Assembly (NCBI RefSeq): GCF_030450125.1
Contig: NZ_CP123923.1
Span: 5,270,001 to 5,334,000 of the forward strand
Length of the DNA stretch: 64,000 nt
Reading direction: 5' to 3'
DNA from: Streptomyces sp. WP-1
GTDB taxonomy: Bacteria > Actinomycetota > Actinomycetes > Streptomycetales > Streptomycetaceae
Below the pieces are notes generated by a model. The model made no database searches. It had not been told where the DNA came from and saw only the letters and a list, made by a program, of their open reading frames with translations. Shown piece by piece: positions 46,682 to 56,385 of the stretch (position 1 is its first letter; every line of letters begins with the position of its first letter). A program made the translations under genes and the position numbers.

Positions 46682-47224
46682 CTACCGGTAGAAGACGGCC
46701 ACGCCGCCGTGGTGCGAGCAGGCGCCCTGGTGGTGGGCGGCGTAGGAGTAGGTGCCGTCGTTGCACAGGGCGGTGGCACCGTTGCCGGCGCCGGTCGAGC
46801 CTCCTGAGGAGCTGGAGCCGCCGCCGCTCGACGAACTCCCCGACGAGCCGCCGGAGGAGCCTCCCGACGAGCCCCCGCTGCCGCCCGAACCGGCGGCCGG
46901 GGCGTGGGCGGTGACGGTCACCTGCACCTTGACCGTCTTGGTCTCCGTGACCGTCGGCGCGGGCTCGGGGGCCGCCGTCTCCGTGGCGGTGGCGGTGGCG
47001 GTCGCCGTGACCGTGGCGGCCGGCTGCACCTTGGCGGCCGTCGGCTTGGCGTCGGCGCCGTTGTCCTGGCCGCCGGCGCCGGCCGCGATGCCGAGGAAGA
47101 AGGCGAGTCCGATGGTGGGCAACACGTAGCGCTTGCGCGCCCACTTGGGAGCCGTTCGCAGGGGCGGCTGCGGCGGTCGCGGCGGCTGCGGTGGCGTGGC
47201 GTACGGCTGGTACGGGTTGCTCAT
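46682..47224 (-). CDS. Membrane-anchored protein with C-terminal DUF3761-like domain
   Basis: A 180 aa protein. The cytoplasmic start is rich in Pro, Tyr and Gln (SNPYQPYATPPQPPRPPQPP). A hydrophobic helix (LPTIGLAFFLGIAAGAG) precedes a Thr/Ala/Val-rich linker and a long Gly/Ser run. The last 35 residues, ALCNDGTYSYAAHHQGACSHHGGVAVFY, match the small two-Cys DUF3761 pattern. The ATG at 47224 follows a GGGGGGA run. It is convergent with comEC (3-nt gap). The outer domain function is unknown. Confidence 0.8.
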   Translation of the reverse strand: MSNPYQPYATPPQPPRPPQPPLRTAPKWARKRYVLPTIGLAFFLGIAAGAGGQDNGADAKPTAAKVQPAATVTATATATATETAAPEPAPTVTETKTVKVQVTVTAHAPAAGSGGSGGSSGGSSGGSSGSSSSGGGSSSSGGSTGAGNGATALCNDGTYSYAAHHQGACSHHGGVAVFYR

Positions 47225-47478
47225 GGGTCCCCCCAAGGTGTGTTGGAGGTAAGACCGTAACTCCGGATGTGATGTTCATGTGAAGTTTTCGTGTGGGAGT
47301 CGCTTGTTCGTGACGTGGTGAAGGTGATGCGAAACGGGCATTGGCCGGTCAAATGCGCTCAGTTGTGGCGCATGCGCCGGATTCCCGTGATGTGGGCCCG
47401 TGTTGCCCCGAAAGTCGCAACGGTGATCGAATGGATCTTCGGCAACAGAAGATGTCGAGGTGTACAGGGGTGCAGTGG
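47225..47478. other. Divergent promoter region with a 12-bp palindrome
   Basis: Between the DUF3761-like gene and the YceI gene. It holds GGCGCATGCGCC (47367-47378), preceded by AATGCGC in inverted orientation, which could be an operator. Nearby GC content is lower than average. Open frames here lack ribosome-binding sites. Confidence 0.4.
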
Positions 47479-48369
47479 ATGTTCGGCCGCTGGCTGGGTA
47501 ACCGGACGAACGGGATGCGACCGGGGAGCCCTTTGGGGTCGGTTCGGACGCCGGCCGGGGCGGGGGTGATCGGCTGCCGGGTGGTCGATCCGGTCAACGA
47601 ACCTGTCACCGGCGCCGAGTTGACGGTCAGCGACACCATGGGGCGCAAGGTGGTGACCGGGGGGACGGACCCGTACGGGTCGTTCCTGGCGACCGTCCCG
47701 GCGGGGGAGTACCGGCTCGCGGTGACGGCCGAGGGGTACACGCCCTACCGGGCCACCGTGCTAGTCACGGAGGGCACTCTCGCCTCGCTGGGCGACGTCA
47801 CCCTCCAGGTCGCCCAGCCGCCGGAGCCGCCGGCGGCCGGTGACTGGCAGCTCGACCCCGGGCACTCCTCGATCGGCTTCACCGCGCGGCACATCGGGCT
47901 GGCCCGCATCCACGGGCGGTTCAACTCCTTCGCGGGGGCGGTGCGGATCGCCGAGCGGATCGAGCGGTCGGCGATGCATGTGGTGATCGACGCGGCGTCC
48001 ATCGACACCGGGGTGCGGATGCGGGACGACCATCTGCGGTCGGGGGACTTCCTGGACGTACGGCGGTTCCCGACGCTGGAGTTCTACAGCGACCGGTTCA
48101 CGCACCGGGGCGGCAGCCGGTGGACGGTCACCGGCGCGCTGTCGCTGCACGGGGTGACCCGCACGGTGACGCTCGACACCGACTACCTCGGGCTCGGCAA
48201 CGGCATCGAGGGCGAGACCCGGGCCGCCTGCCGGGCCACCACCGAGCTGCACCGGGACGACTTCACGATCAGCTGGCAGTCGATGCTGGCCCGGGGGATC
48301 GCGGCGGTGGGGCCGAGCATCCGCGTCGACCTGGATGTGCAGCTCGTGCCCCAGGGGCCCACGGGCTGA
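47479..48369 (+). CDS. YceI-family protein with N-terminal transthyretin-like domain
   Basis: A 296 aa protein. Residues about 30-110 form a carboxypeptidase-regulatory/transthyretin-like beta domain (CRVVDPVNEPVTGAELTVSD, DPYGSFLATVPAGEYRLAVTAEGY). The remainder is a YceI lipocalin-like domain starting at WQLDPGHSSIGFTARHIG, a fold that binds isoprenoid or amphiphilic ligands. No signal peptide is visible. The start is uncertain: ATG 47479 or the GTG 9 nt earlier. The fusion with the regulatory-type domain is less common than plain YceI. Confidence 0.85.
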   Translation: MFGRWLGNRTNGMRPGSPLGSVRTPAGAGVIGCRVVDPVNEPVTGAELTVSDTMGRKVVTGGTDPYGSFLATVPAGEYRLAVTAEGYTPYRATVLVTEGTLASLGDVTLQVAQPPEPPAAGDWQLDPGHSSIGFTARHIGLARIHGRFNSFAGAVRIAERIERSAMHVVIDAASIDTGVRMRDDHLRSGDFLDVRRFPTLEFYSDRFTHRGGSRWTVTGALSLHGVTRTVTLDTDYLGLGNGIEGETRAACRATTELHRDDFTISWQSMLARGIAAVGPSIRVDLDVQLVPQGPTG

Positions 48370-48410
48370 CCTGGCGGTTCGGCGCCGCGGGCGTGCCGGA
48401 CAATGGCGGC

Positions 48411-48656
48411 GTGAGCGATGTGAGACATGTGCTGGTGCTGCCCGACCGGGACGCGGCGGAGGAGGCGGCGGAGGCGCTCGGGGAGCGGTTCGCCCTCGAC
48501 GAGGAACCCCGGCTGCTCCGGGACGCGCTGGCCGGCGAGGACGATGCCGAGGACGCGCAGTGGCTGGTCGTACTGGCCGACGAGGCGGAGCGGCTGGACC
48601 CCCGGGAGCTGGACGAGTTCGCGGGGGAGTGGGAGGGGTGGCGCGAGGAGCCGTAG
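48411..48656 (+). CDS. Small acidic protein
   Basis: An 81 aa protein of unknown function, rich in Glu and Asp (AEEAAEALGERFALDEEPRLL). The N-terminal beta strand RHVLVLPDRD and C-terminal WEGWREEP frame it. GACAAT ends 6 nt before the GTG start, the same spacing as in several neighbours, so the mRNA is probably leaderless. Confidence 0.75.
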   Translation: MSDVRHVLVLPDRDAAEEAAEALGERFALDEEPRLLRDALAGEDDAEDAQWLVVLADEAERLDPRELDEFAGEWEGWREEP

Positions 48657-48737
48657 ACCCCTGGGGCGCCGTGAGCCGACGGGAGCGCGGGCGTCGGGCC
48701 CGGGGCGTTGTCGGTGGGGCGTGGGATGCTTGGTGCG

Positions 48738-49727
48738 ATGGCCAGGAAGACTGCGAATGACGATGTTCTCGCCCCGGTGACGCTTGCCGTGGGCCAGGAG
48801 GACCTGCTGCTGGACCGCGCCGTGCGGGAGGTGGTGGCCGCCGCGCGCGCCGCCGACGCCGACACGGATGTACGGGACCTGACCCCGGACCAGTTGCAGC
48901 CCGGCACGCTCGCCGAGCTGACCAGCCCCTCGCTGTTCGCCGAGCGCAAGGTCGTCGTCGTACGCGACGCGCAGGATCTGTCGGCCGACACCGTCAAGGA
49001 TGTGAAGGGGTATCTCGGCTCGCCCGCCGAGGAGATCACGCTGGTGCTGCTGCACGCGGGCGGCGCCAAGGGCAAGGGCCTGCTGGACGCCGCGCGCAAG
49101 GCGGGGGCGCGGGAGGTGGCCTGCCCGAAGATGACCAAGCCGGCGGACCGGCTGGCGTTCGTGCGGGGGGAGTTCCGTACGACGGGACGCTCCGCGACGC
49201 CGGAGGCGTGCCAGGCGCTGTGCGACGCGATCGGCAGTGATCTGCGGGAGCTGGCGTCGGCGGTGGCGCAGCTGACCGCGGATGTCGAGGGGACGATCGA
49301 CGAGGCCGTCGTCGGGCGGTACTACACCGGGCGGGCCGAGGCCTCCAGCTTCACGGTCGCGGACCGGGCGGTGGAGGGGCGTACGGCGGAGGCGCTGGAG
49401 GCGCTGCGGTGGTCGCTGTCGACGGGGGTGGCGCCGGTGATGATCACGAGCGCGTTGGCGCAGGGGGTGCGGGCGATCGGGAAGCTGTCGTCCGCGAGGG
49501 GTGGGCGGCCGGGGGACCTCGCGCGGGAGCTGGGGATGCCGCCGTGGAAGATCGACCGGGTGCGGCAGCAGATGCGGGGGTGGACGCCGGACGGGGTGTC
49601 GGTGGCGATGCGGGCGATCGCGGAGGCGGACGCGGGGGTGAAGGGCGGGGGCGACGATCCGGAGTACGCGCTGGAGAAGGCGGTCGTGATCATCGCCCGC
49701 GCGGCCCGCTCCCGGGGACGCGGCTAG
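48738..49727 (+). CDS. holA: DNA polymerase III delta subunit
   Basis: The clamp-loader subunit that opens the beta sliding clamp. The 329 aa protein shows the HolA pattern: LAVGQEDLLLDRAVREVV at the N-terminus, SLFAERKVVVVRDAQDL, and the C-terminal helical domain with MPPWKIDRVRQQMRGW. The ATG at 48738 is chosen because an upstream start would precede the probable -10 (GATGCT, 48725-48730). Its TAG stop lies inside the CTAG target duplicated by the IS element that follows, so the coding sequence is intact. Confidence 0.93.
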   Translation: MARKTANDDVLAPVTLAVGQEDLLLDRAVREVVAAARAADADTDVRDLTPDQLQPGTLAELTSPSLFAERKVVVVRDAQDLSADTVKDVKGYLGSPAEEITLVLLHAGGAKGKGLLDAARKAGAREVACPKMTKPADRLAFVRGEFRTTGRSATPEACQALCDAIGSDLRELASAVAQLTADVEGTIDEAVVGRYYTGRAEASSFTVADRAVEGRTAEALEALRWSLSTGVAPVMITSALAQGVRAIGKLSSARGGRPGDLARELGMPPWKIDRVRQQMRGWTPDGVSVAMRAIAEADAGVKGGGDDPEYALEKAVVIIARAARSRGRG

Positions 49728-49744
49728 GCACTGTCCGGCGGATC
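49728..49744 (+). repeat. Left terminal inverted repeat of the IS
   Basis: GCACTGTCCGGCGGATC; it pairs with 50660-50676 with two differences in the outermost bases. Confidence 0.85.
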
Positions 49745-49780
49745 ATGTGACTTTCTGGCTGGCTGCTCGTTGGATCGAGC

Positions 49781-50661
49781 ATGGGTCGGGGGGATCTGAC
49801 GAATCGCGAGTGGTCGCTGCTCGAGCCGCATCTGCCGTCCGCGGGCGGTCGGGGAGGCCGGTGGAGCGACCATCGCACAGTGATCAACGGGATCCTGTTC
49901 CGGGTTCGGACCGGTGTCCCGTGGCGTGACCTGCCGGAACGCTATGGGTCCTGGAAGACGGTCTATGAACGGCATCGCCGCTGGTCGGCGGACGGCACCT
50001 GGGACCGGATCCTGCAAGCGGTCCAGGCCGACGCCGACCTTGCGGGGCGGATCGACTGGTCGATGGTCGGAGTGGACTCGACGTCCTGCCGGGCTCACCA
50101 GCACGCGGCCGGCGCCCGCAAGGCCAGGCCGCGGGTTCCGAAAAAAGGACGACGCCCCGGCACCACCGCCCCGATGAGGGACTCGGACGGTCCCGGGGCG
50201 GTCTGACCTGCAAGATCCACCTCGCCGGCGAGGGTGGATGCCGTCCCATGGCCCTGCTGCTCACGCCGGGTCAATGGGGCGATGCCCCGCAGATGATCGA
50301 GGTCCTGGACCGGATCCGAGTCACCCGGCCGCTGGGCGGACGGCCCCGGACCCGGCCCGGTCACGTCAGCGGCGACAAGGCTTACAGTTCCCAGCGCAAC
50401 CGCCGCTACCTGCGAAGACGCAGGATCAAACACACGATTCCTGAGCCGAGGGACCAGCGGGCCAACCGTCGGCGCAGAGGCAGCACGGGCGGCAGACCCG
50501 TCGGGTTCGACCGCGAGCGCTACCGGCGTCGCAACGAGGTCGAGCGGACCATCAACCGGCTCAAGCACTTCCGCGCTGTCGCCACCCGTTACGAGAAACG
50601 GGCCTACGTCTTCCACGGCACGGTCACCGCAGCAGCGATCCGCTTATGGCTCCGCCCATGA
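49781..50661 (+). CDS. IS5-family DDE transposase made by -1 frameshifting
   Basis: The first frame (49781-50206) encodes LTNREWSLLEPHLP, the FRVRTGVPWRDLPERYG block and the first catalytic Asp (GVDSTSCRAHQH). After AAAAAAG at 50141-50147, a -1 shift enters the second frame, which continues DEGLGRSRGGLTCKIHLAGE, then the second Asp (SGDKAYSS) and the Glu (RNEVERTINRLKHFRAVATRYEK), ending at 50661. The fusion would be about 293 aa, a normal size, with all three DDE residues. The two frames are therefore read as programmed frameshifting, not decay. Confidence 0.85.
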
Positions 50662-50676
50662 TCCGCCGGACAGCTC
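50660..50676 (-). repeat. Right terminal inverted repeat of the IS
   Basis: GATCCGCCGGACAGCTC on the plus strand, the complement of the left end. Confidence 0.85.
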
Positions 50677-50736
50677 CTAGCCGCAGACCGCTGGCGCGGC
50701 TTCCCCTCGGCCGGGCGCGGGCGGCCTCCCTCCCCC

Positions 50737-50813
50737 GGGGCTCCCCCCCCAGGGCTCCCCCCCAGGGCTCCCCCCCCGGGGCTCCCCCCCGGGGCTCCCC
50801 CTCCGGGGTTCCG
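50737..50813 (+). repeat. GGGGCTCCCCCCC tandem array
   Basis: Six units of GGGGCTCCCCCC(C/G) with a period of 13-14 nt, just after the IS. Strong G/C clustering predicts hairpins. Confidence 0.75.
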
Positions 50814-51576
50814 CCCCAGCCCCCGCCAGGGGCTCCGCCCGTGAACCCCGCCTCGCGCACCCATCACCCGAAACCGTCGGCTGCGAGCCCCCCAAAGACC
50901 TCGGCTGCACCCGCCCACCGGCACGCCCTTCTCGGCCGTCACAGAGGCCCCGCCCCTGCGCCGAACTACCGGCTGCGAGGCGCCTCACCGGACCATCGCC
51001 CACGCACTCCCGTCGACCCGGCCGCCGCCCTGCGCCACCCGGAACCGTCGGCTGCGAGGAAGCCCCGAAGACCTCGGCTGCCCACCGCCCGTCGGCTCAC
51101 CCGCCCTGCGCCAACAGGCCGGCAGTGGCCGAGGCGGCCATGAAGCACGCCGCTCCGCCCGCACCGGAGAAGCAGGCCCGGGTCGATGACTTCGCGGAAC
51201 GCCCGAAACCGCCTGAACCGTCGGCTGCCGGGCGGCCCTCCTCGAAGCCGTCGGTTGGGAGCCGCCCGCCACCCGGCCCCGGCGCCGGAAGCCCCTCGGC
51301 GTCGTCCGAAACCGTCGGCTGCCGGGCGGCCCTCCTCAAAGCCGTCGGCTGCGAACCACCCGCCCCCCGCCGAAAGCCCCCCCCGCACGCCCCGAACCCG
51401 TCCGCGCTGCGAGGAGCGCACCCCCGCCCTCGCCCCCTCTCCCCGCACGGCCTCCGATGCGACCCCGTGAGGGCTGCCCCCGCGCCGTCTCCGACAGGAA
51501 ACCGTCCCTGGATACGCCGAAAACCCCACCCCCGCCCTGGGGAAGGGCAGGAGATGGGGTTCTCGGTTCACGATGC
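50814..51576. repeat. Repeat-rich spacer with an ACCGTCGGCTG family
   Basis: No gene is supported between the IS and rpsT. The core (A)ACCGTCGGCTGC recurs at about 50871, 51042, 51215 and 51309, with variants at about 51246 and 51340. The blocks 51215-51270 and 51309-51364 are one direct repeat of about 56 bp with a few mismatches. Frames on both strands are long only because of the GC bias. Confidence 0.65.
51518..51567 (-). terminator. Possible terminator downstream of rpsT (distal)
   Basis: GAAAACCCCA pairs with TGGGGTTCTC, with GCCCT/AGGGC nested inside. Confidence 0.5.
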
Positions 51577-51620
51577 TGAAGCCTCACCCGCGTGGCGAAC
51601 GCAGGCCGCGTGAGGCTTCG
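51577..51620 (-). terminator. Terminator downstream of rpsT (proximal)
   Basis: GAAGCCTCACCCGCG pairs with CGCGTGAGGCTTC, about 75 nt beyond the rpsT stop. Confidence 0.65.
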
Positions 51621-51692
51621 GGGCTGCCGGTCGGGAGCGGATGAGAGAGGGCCCGCTCTTGGTCTTTCCGGCGGTCAGATCAAAGGGGAAGT

Positions 51693-51959
51693 TCAGCCCT
51701 TGATGGACGCGACCTTGGAAGCAAGCGCCGACTTCTTGTTGGCGGCCTGGTTCTTGTGGATGACGCCCTTGGAGACGGCCTTGTCGAGCGCACGCGCGGC
51801 GGCGCGCTGCAGCTCGGTCGCCTTGGCGGTGTCACCCGCGGCAGCGGCCTCGCGGGCCTTGCGGATCGCGGTCTTCAGGGAGGACTTGACGGCCTTGTTG
51901 CGCAGCCGAGCCTTCTCGTTGGTCTTGATCCGCTTGATCTGGGACTTGATGTTCGCCAC
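51693..51959 (-). CDS. rpsT: 30S ribosomal protein S20
   Basis: A primary 16S rRNA-binding protein. [23 protein letters not shown] is the canonical start, and the C-terminal [19 protein letters not shown] block matches. It is 88 aa, transcribed divergently from lepA. GAAAAGGCTCCTTCGTGG upstream of the ATG contains the ribosome-binding site. Confidence 0.97.
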   Translation of the reverse strand: MANIKSQIKRIKTNEKARLRNKAVKSSLKTAIRKAREAAAAGDTAKATELQRAAARALDKAVSKGVIHKNQAANKKSALASKVASIKG

Positions 51960-52067
51960 GAAGGAGCCTTTTCAGGTTCAGGCACGGGGCCGCTCGGGAC
52001 CCGTACCGGTGATCCAAAATTTCTCTGATCGTGCCTCGGGCCGAGAGGGCATGAGGCACAGCCATCT

Positions 52068-52097
52068 ACAGTACCAGTGGCCCTGCGAGCGGCCCAA
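52068..52097 (-). promoter_or_regulatory. Probable rpsT promoter
   Basis: On the minus strand TTGGGC (52097-52092) and TACTGT (52073-52068) are separated by 18 nt, giving a leader of about 100 nt. Confidence 0.55.
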
Positions 52098-52186
52098 AAC
52101 GCCCGTCGGTCCCTCCGCGTGGGACCATGGAGACTACGTATCGATCCGACCCGAGGCATAAGGCGCCTCAAGAGACAGGACCCTGC

Positions 52187-54061
52187 GTGCCCGCGACCCC
52201 TAACCACGTGCCCGAGCCGAGCCGTACCGCCCCGGCGCTGATCCGCAATTTCTGCATCATCGCGCACATCGACCACGGCAAGTCCACGCTCGCCGACCGG
52301 ATGCTCCAGCTGACCGGCGTGGTCGAGCAGCGGCAGATGCGTGCTCAGTACCTCGACCGGATGGACATCGAGCGCGAGCGCGGCATCACGATCAAGTCCC
52401 AGGCGGTGCGTCTGCCCTGGGCCCCGACCGAGGGCCCCGACCAGGGCACGACGCACATCCTCAACATGATCGACACCCCGGGTCACGTCGACTTCACCTA
52501 TGAGGTCTCGCGGTCGCTGGCCGCCTGCGAGGGGACCGTCCTCCTCGTCGACGCCGCCCAGGGCATCGAGGCGCAGACCCTCGCCAACCTCTACCTGGCG
52601 ATGGAGAACGACCTCAAGATCATCCCCGTGCTCAACAAGATCGACCTGCCGGCCGCCCAGCCGGAGAAGTTCGCCGAGGAGCTGGCGAACCTGATCGGCT
52701 GCGAGCCGCAGGACGTGCTCAAGGTCTCCGCCAAGACGGGTCTCGGCGTCGAGGCGCTGCTCGACAGGGTCGTCGAGGAGATCCCGGCCCCGGTCGGTGT
52801 CGCCGACGCCCCCGCCCGCGCGATGATCTTCGACTCGGTCTACGACTCCTACCGCGGTGTCGTGACGTACGTCCGTGTCATCGACGGCCAGCTCAACAAG
52901 CGTGAGCGCATCAGGATGATGTCGACCGGCGCGACCCACGAGCTGCTGGAGATCGGCGTCAGCTCGCCCGAGATGCTCCCGGCCGACGGCCTGGGCGTGG
53001 GCGAGGTGGGCTATCTGATCACCGGTGTGAAGGACGTCCGCCAGTCCAAGGTCGGTGACACCGTCACCAGCCAGAGCAAGGGCGCGACCGAGGCCCTCGG
53101 CGGCTACAAGGACCCGAAGCCGATGGTGTTCTCGGGCCTGTACCCGCTGGACGGCTCCGACTACCCCGAGCTGCGCGAGGCCCTGGACAAGCTCCAGCTC
53201 AACGACGCCGCCCTGGTCTACGAGCCGGAGACCTCCGCCGCCCTCGGCTTCGGCTTCCGCGTCGGCTTCCTCGGCCTGCTGCACCTGGACGTGATCCGCG
53301 AGCGCCTGGAGCGCGAGTTCGGCCTCGACCTGATCGCCACCGCCCCCAACGTGGTCTACCGCGTGGTCATGGAGGACGGCACCGAGCACACGGTCACCAA
53401 CCCGAGCGAGTTCCCCGAGGGGAAGATCGACGAGGTCTACGAGCCGGTCGTGCGGGCCACGATCCTCGCGCCCACCGAGTTCATCGGCGCGATCATGGAG
53501 CTGTGCCAGACCCGGCGCGGCACCCTGCTCGGCATGGACTACCTCTCCGAGGACCGCGTCGAGATCCGCTACACGCTGCCGCTCGCGGAGATCGTCTTCG
53601 ACTTCTTCGACCAGCTGAAGTCCAAGACCCGCGGCTACGCCTCGCTCGACTACGAGCCCACCGGCGAGCAGTCCAGCAGCCTGGTCAAGGTCGACATCCT
53701 GCTGCACGGCGACAAGGTGGACGCCTTCTCGGCGATCACCCACAAGGACCAGGCGTACGCGTACGGCGTGCGGCTCGTCGCCAAGCTCAGGGAGCTGATC
53801 CCGCGGCAGAGCTTCGAGGTGCCGGTCCAGGCCGCCGTCGGCTCCCGGGTGATCGCCCGCGAGACCATCCGCGCCATCCGCAAGGACGTCCTCGCCAAGT
53901 GCTACGGCGGCGACATCTCCCGTAAGCGCAAGCTGCTGGAGAAGCAGAAGGAAGGCAAGAAGCGGATGAAGATGGTGGGCTCGGTGGAGGTTCCGCAGGA
54001 AGCCTTCATCGCCGTCCTGTCCAGCGATGACAGCGCGGGATCGGGCAAGAGCAAGAAGTGA
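52187..54061 (+). CDS. lepA: Elongation factor 4 (LepA)
   Basis: A translational GTPase that back-translocates or helps assemble ribosomes. G1 [10 protein letters not shown]3 DTPGHVDF and G4 NKID are present, as are EF-G-like domains III and V and the LepA-specific C-terminal domain ([25 protein letters not shown]). The GTG at 52187 gives 624 aa with AGGA upstream; the longer open frame would add residues without homology. The C-terminal [13 protein letters not shown] tail is short. Confidence 0.96.
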   Translation: MPATPNHVPEPSRTAPALIRNFCIIAHIDHGKSTLADRMLQLTGVVEQRQMRAQYLDRMDIERERGITIKSQAVRLPWAPTEGPDQGTTHILNMIDTPGHVDFTYEVSRSLAACEGTVLLVDAAQGIEAQTLANLYLAMENDLKIIPVLNKIDLPAAQPEKFAEELANLIGCEPQDVLKVSAKTGLGVEALLDRVVEEIPAPVGVADAPARAMIFDSVYDSYRGVVTYVRVIDGQLNKRERIRMMSTGATHELLEIGVSSPEMLPADGLGVGEVGYLITGVKDVRQSKVGDTVTSQSKGATEALGGYKDPKPMVFSGLYPLDGSDYPELREALDKLQLNDAALVYEPETSAALGFGFRVGFLGLLHLDVIRERLEREFGLDLIATAPNVVYRVVMEDGTEHTVTNPSEFPEGKIDEVYEPVVRATILAPTEFIGAIMELCQTRRGTLLGMDYLSEDRVEIRYTLPLAEIVFDFFDQLKSKTRGYASLDYEPTGEQSSSLVKVDILLHGDKVDAFSAITHKDQAYAYGVRLVAKLRELIPRQSFEVPVQAAVGSRVIARETIRAIRKDVLAKCYGGDISRKRKLLEKQKEGKKRMKMVGSVEVPQEAFIAVLSSDDSAGSGKSKK

Positions 54062-54122
54062 CCGGAGGCGTCGGGAAGTAACCGAAGGTAACAAACGGTC
54101 GCGTCCGCGAAACGGACACCAG

Positions 54123-54153
54123 GGGGCCCGTCGTGCGAAAGCGCGGCGGGCCT
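54123..54153 (+). terminator. Terminator after lepA
   Basis: GGGCCCGTCGTGCG pairs imperfectly with CGCGGCGGGCCTC around GAAAG, about 60 nt after the stop. Confidence 0.6.
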
Positions 54154-54259
54154 CTGCGCGTGGGCGCCGTCACTGCGCGTCGCCGGTGCGGGGAAAGAGA
54201 CAGGGTGAAGCCCCTTACGCAGCGGGCGGTCGCGCCTTACCCTGATGCCTGCTCGTTAG

Positions 54260-54274
54260 TTACTCGCGAGTTAA
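54260..54274 (+). promoter_or_regulatory. Palindromic operator-like site before the acyl-CoA synthetase gene
   Basis: TTACTCGCGAGTTAA contains the perfect 10-bp palindrome ACTCGCGAGT, and GAGTTAA recurs about 28 nt downstream. It lies after a TACCCT -10-like box. TetR-type regulators of fatty-acid genes bind such sites, so it is a candidate operator. Confidence 0.5.
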
Positions 54275-54352
54275 ACAACAGCCCGAACCCCACCGTGAGT
54301 TAACCCAGCCGCACGAGTACCAACCGCGCTGTCGCGGGCCCCGGAGGATGTC

Positions 54353-56230
<1,878 letters not shown>

Positions 56231-56385
56231 GGCTCCCGCCCGGTCCCGCACCGAGGACACCTTTTTGGCCACCGGCGCTCGAAAAGGTTCCCCTTGTGAT
56301 GCCGTCCTAGCACGCTTCTCGGCCATGCGTGGCCACTTCGGTGACTTCACGCTTATGTGCGACCCCCGTCTGTCACCCTGGCCGC

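Larger units (their letters stand above)
49728..50676 (+). mobile_element. IS5-family (IS427-like) insertion sequence
   Basis: A 949-bp element bounded by inverted repeats: CTGTCCGGCGGATCATG at the left end and its complement at the right end. It is flanked by a 4-bp direct repeat CTAG (49724-49727 and 50677-50680). It carries one transposase in two frames joined by a slippery A6G run. The CTAG target and frameshift arrangement are typical of the IS427 group. It inserted exactly at the holA stop. Confidence 0.9.

Noticed and set aside
47291..47569. A 92-codon frame before the YceI gene
   Set aside because: It has no ribosome-binding site and overlaps the YceI N-terminus in another frame; composition is not convincing.
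49724..49727. holA truncated by the IS
   Set aside because: The stop codon lies in the target duplication, and the same TAG would result without the insertion.
49781..50661. Transposase as a frameshifted pseudogene
   Set aside because: The shift occurs at a slippery A6G run in the -1 direction and all catalytic residues are intact, as in IS427-group elements.
50646..51613. Several 100-200-codon frames on both strands between the IS and rpsT
   Set aside because: They are built from G/C repeats (Pro/Gly/Arg low complexity) and have no start signals.
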